Assembly (NCBI GenBank): GCA_033439255.1
Contig: CM065889.1
Location: 1,612,001 to 1,676,000, forward strand
DNA from: Hericium rajendrae
Taxonomy: Eukaryota > Basidiomycota > Agaricomycetes > Russulales > Hericiaceae
Length of the DNA stretch: 64,000 nt
Direction of reading: 5' to 3'
Of this stretch, positions 57,690 through 64,000 are shown one piece after another. Within the stretch, counting starts at the first letter, position 1; each line of letters opens with the position of its first letter. The notes under the pieces are model-generated. The model was given only the letters and a program-made list of their open reading frames with translations. It was not told where the DNA came from and searched no databases. A program made the translations under genes and the position numbers.

Positions 57690-58255
57690 ACATGATAACC
57701 GAAGGCCCATGCACTGTAGGACCCAAAACATTCTTGTTTCGAACCCCACAGCATGTGCGGGCAGGTAACTATGAAAACCAAAGGTTCGCGCATCTGTAGA
57801 ACCTGAACGTTCTCGTTTCAAGCTCCACAGCCTGTACGGACAGGTACATACAAAAACAGAAGGCTCACACATCTGTAGGGCCTGAAACAATGACGTTTCA
57901 GGCTCCACAGCCTGCACAGACAAGTACATACGAAAACAGAAGGCTCACACATCTGTAAGGCATGAAACGATGACATTTCGGGCCCCACAGCTTGCACGAG
58001 CAGGTAAATATAAAGATCAGAGGCTCTCAGACCTGTAGGGCCCCAAAACAAAAATGTTTTGGACCCCATGATCTGCACGGGCATGAAAACAAAAAACTCA
58101 AAGGCTCGCACAACTGTAGAGCCCAAAATGCACTGGTTTCAATCTCACAGCCTATGCAGACACGCGGACATGACAGCAAAAAGCTCGTGCACCTGTAGGG
58201 CCTGAAATGCATGCATTTCGACTCTGCAACCTGCACGGGCTGCAGACAAATGGAA
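57690..58255 (-). repeat. Tandem array of 80-bp hairpin units, seven copies
   Basis: The landmark ATCTGTAGGGCC (or variant) recurs at about 57710, 57790, 57870, 57950, 58030, 58110 and 58190, exactly 80 bp apart. Each unit has a hairpin such as GGGCCTGAAAC...GTTTCAGGC or CCAAAACA...TGTTTTGG: arms differ between units but stay paired. 80 is not a multiple of three, so the open frames across it are not proteins. The unit resembles, in reverse orientation, those at 61.4 and 62.5-63.05 kb. Confidence 0.85.
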
Positions 58256-58465
58256 AGGTGTAGAAAAGGGTACTTACCGGAGATGCAAGGTGCAGAGTTC
58301 TGCAGGTCCTGCGAGGTTGTGTGTGAGGAGATGGAGGTGTGTGGGAATCAAGGCAGTGGCAGAGCATGCATGGGGTGCGAGGCATGGGAGAGGCAGCTTT
58401 CGGGGCATGAGGGCATGAGACATGCAACGGACAGGGTGAGGGGTTGATGCAAATGAGAAAATGGA

Positions 58466-58539
58466 GAGTACTGCTCGTTATCGAGCAGTACTCCTGAGAT
58501 TAGCATGAAAGACAATGACATAATAAGTTTCATACTCAC
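58466..58539 (-). other. Intron-like segment plus hairpin module (copy 3)
   Basis: Minus strand: GTGAGTATG donor (58539), TGCTAAT branch motif, CTCAG acceptor (58494), then a perfect 12-bp hairpin GAGTACTGCTCG with a 4-nt loop (58466-58493). Confidence 0.75.
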
Positions 58540-58630
58540 CTTAGAGCCATATAACCTCCAATAAGCCCATCTGGCCTTCTAACACGTCCTTCTGGCCTTC
58601 AAATTGATGTCAGAGAGTGCAAAAACAGGG

Positions 58631-58704
58631 AGTACTGCTTGAAAACGAGCAGCACTTTCCGAGTTAGTATAATGAACAATACATTAACAAAATTTATGAC
58701 TTAC
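58631..58704 (-). other. Intron-like segment plus hairpin module (copy 4)
   Basis: Minus strand: GTAAGTC donor (58704), TACTAAC branch motif, then CTCGG where the acceptor would be, and a near-perfect hairpin CGAGCAG type (58631-58656) with a 4-nt loop. The acceptor appears altered. Confidence 0.6.
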
Positions 58705-59027
58705 TTAAGCTTTAGCAAAGCCCTCCAGCTTTCAGAACATCAGAAAATGAAGAACGGAGGGGAGAAGAGGTGAGAAAGCACTAAGTACTACTTACAACAA
58801 CGGACAAGTATGACTTGATGTTTGTGCTTCTGGCAAACCAACAGCCCAGTCAGCAATCCCCGACCGGCAATCCCCGACAACACATGTCAACCCAATGACT
58901 GATATGTCATCTTCAACTTTAACTCCCCCACCTCACTTGCTGTAGTCCCTAGCCTCCTGATCTTCTGATCTTCCATTTTTTTGTCATATTGAGGGATCAG
59001 GCAAGTATTAGATTCAGTAGGCCCAAA
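58705..59027. other. Spacer between minus-strand and plus-strand modules
   Basis: No gene. The modules at 58.47-58.70 kb point left and those from 59.03 kb point right, so this spacer could hold a bidirectional start; CT/GA-rich patches occur but no clear promoter motif. A direct repeat GGCAATCCCCGAC near 58855-58880 is visible. Confidence 0.35.
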
Positions 59028-59105
59028 GTGAGCAGTAAAAAGTCTTTATTTTGCGTGATACCATACTGACAAAGAGAGTAACACTCATTTTCGAGTGTTG
59101 CTCTC
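59028..59105 (+). other. Intron-like segment plus hairpin module (copy 5)
   Basis: GTGAGCAG donor (59028), T-run, CATACTGAC branch motif, AAAG acceptor (59074). Hairpin AGAGTAACACTC / GAGTGTTGCTCT (59075-59104) with one G-T wobble. Confidence 0.7.
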
Positions 59106-59192
59106 AATGTCCTCATTCTCTCATCATCACTGCCGCTTCTTGCATCCTGTGGCACTCTCTCTTATCGAAGTGAAGCTTTCAGAGTTTGGAAG

Positions 59193-59267
59193 GTGAGTAT
59201 AAGTCTTCATTCATGATGTTGTCATGTACTAATGAAGAGAGTATTGCTCATTATCGAGCGATACTCT
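59193..59267 (+). other. Intron-like segment plus hairpin module (copy 6)
   Basis: GTGAGTATAAG donor (59193), TACTAAT branch motif, GAAG acceptor (59237). Hairpin AGAGTATTGCTC / GAGCGATACTCT (59238-59267) with one wobble; arms almost equal those of copy 1. Confidence 0.75.
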
Positions 59268-59800
59268 TTCATTCCTTCATTCCTTGTTCCTGATGAAGTA
59301 TCCAATCCCTCTCCACTGCTACCACTCCTCTGCATCCTTGCCATCCCTCCCACATCGTGACCATGTCACTTGGATCCCAACATTGTATGTGCAGCCTCAA
59401 CATCAGCTCTGCTCCACCACATGTCCTGCACCTCATATGGAAATGCCACATCATACATACATGCACGGGAGCATGTATTCCAGTGTTTCATCCATGTGTA
59501 TTCATTGAAGGTGAGCAAGAGCTATTTATCTGCATTGTTCTCATATTAACAGGTTCTTTTATGTTCATTCTCTGCCCCATCCCCACGTCGATGATGCTTG
59601 TCACTCCTCATCCCTACTGGATGGCATGGAAAGTGAAGATTGGTGAGGTATGAATGAGGTTCGTAGTGTATTTTTTAGCTGCTTGTGGCTTCTAATATGT
59701 TGGTAGATTAGGTGCATCAGGTGTACATATGCTTGCAGACATTGATTATGATGTATTTGTATTTTAGCCTGTATAGTTATAATTATAGTACTTTGAATGG
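59268..59800. other. Possible exon-like stretch, no gene supported
   Basis: A plus-strand frame from 59357 to 59653 (MTMSLGSQHCMCSLN) has no known domain. A GTGAGCAAG donor-like site lies near 59511 and an AACAG acceptor near 59552. Could be part of a spliced non-coding transcript with the upstream module. Confidence 0.35.
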
Positions 59801-60196
59801 TATAATATTTATGTCTGATTTGACATACATCATCTGTGTCCAATTCTGAGGTTCATCTGATCTGAAGTCATAATCTGATTTATATCTAAAATTATGATAT
59901 GTCTGATTGCTAGACTAAACTCTGACTTCAGATAAAATCTGACATTCAAGATGAAGTCTGACTTCAGACATCTATCTGAGGCTCAGACATATACCTAACT
60001 CTTAGACATCTGTCTGACATCCAGATAAGATCTGACTCTCAGATGACTGTCTGACATCAGATAGCTATCTAAAATTAGACATTTCTGTCTGAAAGACACT
60101 GGACAATAGGGACCTACCTGACTAGTCTGACTGTCTGATTGTCTGAATTAGATTAAATCAGATATAATCAGATACCAATCAGAAATTTCCAGGTTT
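59801..60196. repeat. TCTGA-rich subterminal zone ending in a Plavaka-like terminus
   Basis: TCTGAC/TCTGAT motifs at high density, ending CAGAAATTTCCAGGTTTAC followed by TGATTG, similar to the ends at 46755 and 34837 but diverged. It could be the right end of a large element whose left zone is at 51.4-51.95 kb. Confidence 0.55.
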
Positions 60197-60770
60197 ACTG
60201 ATTGGCAGATGCTATGCAGACGAGTCAAAAACCACTCTCATCACCAAGATGGAGTAGTCTCAGAGGGAGAAACCCTGACTTGGTATATGATGTAGTGAGA
60301 TGATGTCTGCTATACATGCTGAAAGCAAATATCTATCTATGCTGACTAATCACTCTCTGAAGCAATGTAATCGCCTCTATCTCACTCTCTCTGACCCTTC
60401 TATCCTTACTCCAGCGGGCAGCACGTTGAGCACATGGGTGCAGTGTCGAGCTTGCATCCAGCATGTCAAGCTCACATGTGGCTTGTCATGCATGCAGGAG
60501 GGTTGTCAGACACACATATGGAGTGTCGAGCAGGCGGAGGCAGTGTCGAGCTCATGTGGAATCAGCTGGGGTGGTCCCTATAATGATTATAGTACTGTTA
60601 TACTAGTGGAGGATAGTGTAATTATCAGTTGGATAGTATGTGCTGCTGTTATAGTAGCGTAGTAGTAGTTGGCTGGTATATCAGTATGTAGTAGTATTCC
60701 ATTGCTAGAATCCAGCAGTTTAGTAGTATTCTCAGTAGGGGCACCACCAGGCTGTCACTTTGCTGGTATT
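60197..60770. other. Low-complexity spacer
   Basis: CAGTGTCGAGCTTGCAT-like units near 60440-60560, then AT-rich TAGTAGTAT-type runs to 60740. No gene. Confidence 0.45.
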
Positions 60771-61392
60771 TGTCAAAGTGTGAATCTGAGCAATAGGGAG
60801 TGACTCAGGAGTGCAGGAAGTGAAAGGAAGACACAGGGATCGATTAGAGACTGCAGTCCAATGTGAGCAACTGGATATATGAGAAAGAAACACTATAGCG
60901 CACCTGCAGTCCAATGTGAGCAACTAAGGAGCTCACAGTCGATGGGACCGCAGGTGTACGATGCTCTACGGAAGTTGCCGGACAGTGGCTTCAAAACTGT
61001 ACAGTAGACACAATCAACAAGGGCAAGGCCTGAAAGAGTCAAAGTGAAGTAAGCCATAGAGTAAGCAGTGCAATAGACAAGGCAATGCGAGCGAGAAAAA
61101 TAGTCCTGTAACAACAACCAGTTGGCTAAGTGATAAAGGGTGCTAGACTCACCTGTAAGGGTCCCAGGTTCGAATCCTGACTAGTGCATTAAAGCATAAG
61201 GTCATAGGTTCAACTCCCGAGTAGTGCACACTAAGCAAGTGTCTCTAAGATCGAATCTCAGAGACTACAAGCTAGTCACAAGTCCTAGGTTCGACTCTAG
61301 GTGTCCGCTCCGCATGCTTGCAGAAGGACCTAGGATCGAGCCTTGACTGTGCTGTGATTTTGCACTAGGATGCTGAGTCAAAGACTTCAACA
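60771..61392 (-). repeat. Solo LTR of the copia-1 family
   Basis: 622 bp, minus orientation, from TTTGACA end at 60771 to TGTTGAAGTC start at 61392. No coding sequence and no clear target duplication adjoin it. On the plus strand five B-box-like motifs lie at 61167, 61207, 61249, 61288 and 61333, the first an exact GGTTCGAATCC preceded by TTGGCTAAGTG. Confidence 0.75.
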
Positions 61393-61560
61393 TGTGGGTA
61401 GCACCCACACGTCGTGCAGGCCCGAAATCACGAGCATTTGGATGCAATTTCAGGTCTGTATGTTTCGGTCTTATTACTTACTGTGGGTACCACCCCCACA
61501 TCTTAAAGATACATTGTATTGTACTTTCATAAAATGTAGTAGTTACTCTGAATAAAATTT
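61393..61560 (+). repeat. Single hairpin unit and spacer, duplicated at 62.99-63.16 kb
   Basis: Begins GTGGGTAGCACCCACAC, then a hairpin of the GAAATC...GATGCAATTTC type, TCTTATTACTTACT, and TGTAGTAGTTACTCTGAAT. The same order recurs at about 62990-63160. Confidence 0.65.
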
Positions 61561-61589
61561 GTCTTTTTTTCTTCTCGCAATCCTGAGGG

Positions 61590-61635
61590 ATCACGTGCGA
61601 CAGCGAGATGGGTCGAGCTCGCTGTCGCACGTGAT
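61590..61635. repeat. 18-bp perfect hairpin
   Basis: ATCACGTGCGACAGCGAG (61590-61607), a 10-nt loop and the exact complement (61618-61635). A decayed version sits at about 63186-63231 with mostly C-to-T and G-to-A differences. Confidence 0.88.
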
Positions 61636-61776
61636 TGGTTCTGTCATCTCGATCACGTATGTTTTGATCGCTACTCGCAGTCACAACTCAGTCCTCTCTC
61701 TCTTTCAGGTGAATACTCGTCTTTCTAGGGTTCCAGAGCAGTAGAGAAAGATCGGGAGCACTATTCAGACAATCAA

Positions 61777-61855
61777 GTAAGTCCTTATGGCTTTCATTTC
61801 ATTCCATTCACTGACCGGAAGCACCACTCGCTCGATTTGAGTAGGTTGGTGCTCA
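61777..61855 (+). other. Intron-like segment plus hairpin module (copy 7)
   Basis: GTAAGTCC donor (61777), T-run, CACTGAC branch motif, GGAAG acceptor (61821), then arms GCACCA and TTGGTGC enclosing partly paired CTCGCTCG / GAGTAGG. Confidence 0.6.
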
Positions 61856-62027
61856 TTTGAAGCCCACCCCTCCCATCTTCCCTCTCCCTCGGACCTCGGA
61901 CCTTGTCCATCGCCTCAAGAGGCTCACGCGCAGGGCCCAATGGCCTCACTTCCGGCCCAATGGCCTCACATCCAGCCCAACAGCCTCACTTCCAGCCCAA
62001 CGGCTTCGAGCACTGCCCAGGGCAGTT

Positions 62028-62050
62028 GCAGCTGGCGTTTCGCCAGCTGC
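62028..62050. repeat. 10-bp perfect hairpin before a donor-like site
   Basis: GCAGCTGGCG, loop TTT, CGCCAGCTGC, followed five bases later by the donor-like GTGCGT at 62056. Confidence 0.8.
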
Positions 62051-62055
62051 TTAAG

Positions 62056-62128
62056 GTGCGTAGAACCTTTTTTTTTCATTCTATCCACTAATGATGAGCA
62101 CCTTCGCTCGAAACGAGCGAGTTGGTGC
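62056..62128 (+). other. Intron-like segment plus hairpin module (copy 8)
   Basis: GTGCGTAG donor (62056), T-run, CACTAAT branch motif, GATGAG acceptor (62098), then GCACC..CGCTCG paired with CGAGCG..GGTGC around loop AAA. Confidence 0.68.
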
Positions 62129-62180
62129 TCATTTGAAGTTGGGCCTTGCTGGAACTGGGGAGGATTAGAGGACCAAGTAG

Positions 62181-62260
62181 GTGAGTAATTAACTTTCTTA
62201 TTTCATTCTATCAACTAATGAAGAGCACTGGTCGCTCGTTTCGAGCAAGTTGGTGCTCGT
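62181..62260 (+). other. Intron-like segment plus hairpin module (copy 9)
   Basis: GTGAGTAAT donor (62181), T-rich run, AACTAAT branch motif, GAAGAG acceptor (62225), then GCAC..GCTCG paired with CGAGC..GGTGC around loop TTT. It is followed by three tandem 18-bp units GGAAGCCCACACCCATT (62260-62310). Confidence 0.68.
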
Positions 62261-62475
62261 TGGAAGCCCACACCCATTGGAAGCCCACACCCATTGGAAG
62301 CCCACACCCTGCAACATCCTGTCTCTCCACTCCCTCCGACCTCCTTCATTGCCCACCAAGACTCGCGAGCCAGGTCCAACGGCCTCATATCCCACCTCAC
62401 GCCCTCGAGCACAGCCCGCGGCACGTCCCGCCAGCATTTTGCAAGCTGCATAAGGTGCGTACCAACCAGACGTGT

Positions 62476-63060
62476 ACAGGCCCAAAATTGCGACCGTTTG
62501 ATCGCAATTTTGGGTCAGTATGCCTTGTTCTTGCTGTATATAGTGTGGGTAGCACCCACAGGCCGTGCAGAGCCAGAAATGTCACCGTTTGGTGACATTT
62601 CTGGTTCTACATAACATGGTCCGTTGTGGGTAGCACTCACACTCGTACAGGCCCAAAATCACGACTGTTTGGTCGCAATTTTGGGTCTGTATGACCTGAT
62701 CTCATTCTGCACCGTGCGGGTAGCTCCCGCGTGTCGTTTAGAACCAGAAATGTCACCGTTTGGTGATGTTTCTGGTTCTACATGAAATGTTTCATGTCCA
62801 TCCTGTGTGGGTAGCACCCACACTCATATAGGCTCAAAATTGCGACCGTTTGGTCACGATTTTGGGTCTGTATGCCTAGTTCTTGCTGTGCATGATGTGG
62901 GTAGCACCCACAGGCCGTGCAGGGGCAGAAATATCACCAGTCGGCGACGTTTCTGGTTCTACACGAGACGTTTCATGTCCATGGCATGTGGGTAGCACTC
63001 ACACATCGTACAAGCCCAAAATCATGACCAAATGGTCGCAATTTTGAGTCTGTATGATAG
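62476..63060 (+). repeat. Alternating two-hairpin tandem array, about 175-bp dimer
   Basis: Hairpin type A (CCCAAAATTGCGACC paired with its complement) at about 62481, 62651, 62831 and 63015; type B (AGAACCAGAAATGTCACC paired with GGTGACATTTCTGG) at about 62573, 62740 and 62927. Each is preceded by a small hairpin, TGTGGGT-AGC-ACCCACA. Type B at 62740 has two adjacent arm changes that both keep pairing as G-T wobbles. No coding potential. Confidence 0.85.
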
Positions 63061-63185
63061 ATCTTATTACTTACTTTGTGTAGTACTGCAGCTGCTTAAA
63101 AATATATACAGTCTATTGTACTTTGATCAGATGTAGTAGTGAATCATAATGATATATTCATTGTTTTGCTCTCGGAATTGAGAGA

Positions 63186-63231
63186 TCACGTGCATCAATG
63201 AGGACGGTCGAGCTTGCTGTTGCACATGATC
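63186..63231. repeat. Decayed copy of the 61.59 kb hairpin
   Basis: ATCACGTGCATCAATGAG and CTTGCTGTTGCACATGAT arms, with mismatches mainly explained by C-to-T or G-to-A change. Confidence 0.65.
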
Positions 63232-63325
63232 AAAAAAGTCATGTGATCATGTTGGCTTTCAGCCACCCAGCCTTATTGCTGCCACACCTCTCTTGCTCTC
63301 TGCTGTCATCTCTGCTACAGACAAG

Positions 63326-63999
63326 GTAAGCTTCCACTCTCTCTTGTCCTATGTTAATGGTGCATCTAACCTTCTGTAGACCTCATCTGATCTTCACAAT
63401 CATGGCTTCCAAGTTAGCACAGCCAGATTTCAGGTATGACCCCTAAATGCATTCTTGATCTGCTATCTGATTTTACTGATGCTTTGTCAGCTGAATACCA
63501 GCCAAAGAGTTTGCTAAAACCAAACCTCCACTAGTCTTAGAGACTGTAAATAAGACACAAGCTCAGAATATGGATTTCAGACAAGAAGCAAAGTTGCTCC
63601 AAGCATTGCCTTGATTCAATGGTGATATCTTGACCATCTTCACACTCAAGACTCTCTTGCAGCGGAGGCATGTCAATCCTCCAACCAAAGAGGACTTGAA
63701 GGCTTTAGTTCTGGCAGATCAGGTTGTCGAAGACAAGTTGTCGGACGTGTATGAGGTAATGTTGTACTCTTTATTCGAGTTCTGATGTTGTGTATTAAAT
63801 ATATTCTAGAAATTTCTGACTCATATGGATGACTGGGGAAAGGAACAGTTCTATGATTTGCCTCCTCCTCAGAAAGGAAACCTGTGGAAGCTCCTAGTCG
63901 AAGGCGGTCAAAATCTAAACAATGAGCAGGACTGCCAAGCTATTTTTCATGCCGTTTTTAATATTGGTTCCAATCATCTTTCTCTGATTACCAACATCA
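63326..63999 (+). CDS. Partial multi-exon gene running off the window
   Basis: A GTAAGC donor at 63326 and TGTAG acceptor near 63379 give a leader intron before an ATG at 63402 (MASKLAQPDF). Coding-like text follows: AKTKPPLVLETVNKTQAQNM, then THMDDWGKEQFYDLPPPQKG after an intron at about 63757-63809. An in-frame TGA near 63612 (LLQALP before FNGDILTIF) probably derives from CGA. The first junction does not keep frame in my hands. I do not recognise the family; it could belong to a transposon given the setting. The 3' end lies beyond the window. Confidence 0.4.
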
Positions 64000-64000
64000 T

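Noticed and set aside
57672-58236. Repetitive protein-like frames in the 80-bp array
   Set aside because: The 80-bp period is not a multiple of three, so each unit is read in a different phase; hairpins explain the conservation better.
57690-58255. CRISPR array
   Set aside because: Regular 80-bp units have no conserved repeat alternating with unique spacers; the whole unit is repeated with drift, and the genome is eukaryotic.
61125-61200. Functional tRNA gene
   Set aside because: A- and B-box-like motifs and a weak acceptor stem are present, but anticodon and D stems do not form well and the sequence sits in an LTR copied three times.
26737-62260. Helitron 3' hairpins
   Set aside because: Helitron ends have one hairpin followed by CTRR at the end and insert at AT; these hairpins follow intron-like segments and lack that terminus.

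Overview
The window looks like nuclear DNA of a filamentous basidiomycete, most likely an agaricomycete. The signs are GT-AG introns of about 45-65 bp, a Tnp2-type (CACTA) transposase and a Plavaka-type transposase of the kind spread through agaricomycetes, a multi-copy WD40 family, a chromodomain Ty3/gypsy element and two Ty1/copia elements. No search could be run; family names rest on motifs and remembered similarity.

Region 1 (1-22 kb) is moderately GC-rich and carries the gene-like content, all on the + strand where it can be read: a 444-residue protein with a C-terminal membrane anchor built partly from tandemly duplicated exons (400-2041), an uncharacterised multi-exon gene (2246-3422), a clean three-exon gene (3919-4552), a multi-exon gene of a family that is multi-copy in basidiomycetes (about 5114-7546), a WD40/transmembrane/proline-rich gene with in-frame stops (7707-9915), a Tnp2 transposase with two in-frame stops (13081-17217), and an intact five-exon 105-residue gene distantly like HicA (17731-18255). 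GC-rich or decayed sequence at 10-13 kb and 18.3-21.3 kb yields no gene I can support.

Region 2 (22-64 kb) is a nest of mobile elements and non-coding repeats. About 158-bp tandem units are capped by tRNA-like segments; one such composite block occurs twice (28.55-30.78 and 50.04-51.43 kb). Short elements with CATCAG ends and 2-bp target duplications share their ends with a Plavaka element at 43.7-46.76 kb. A copia element (about 31.5-43.5 kb) carries one of these short elements in its coding part and a young gypsy element in one LTR; a second copia element (51.96-57.48 kb) carries a solo LTR of the same gypsy family. CAGA/TCTG-rich subterminal repeats flank several of these.

The most unusual signal is a recurring module: an intron-like segment of about 45 nt (GTGAGT, pyrimidine run, CTAAY branch motif, AG) followed at once by a strong hairpin. 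I count nine copies between 26.7 and 62.3 kb, in both orientations. In several loci they lead into long tandem arrays: GC-rich minisatellites (27.2-28.2 and 48.2-49.6 kb) or hairpin arrays with 80-bp or about 175-bp periods (57.7-58.25 and 62.48-63.06 kb). Hairpin arms differ between copies but mostly keep pairing, often by G-T wobble. A second unusual signal is an LTR holding five evenly spaced B-box-like motifs next to an A-box-like sequence.
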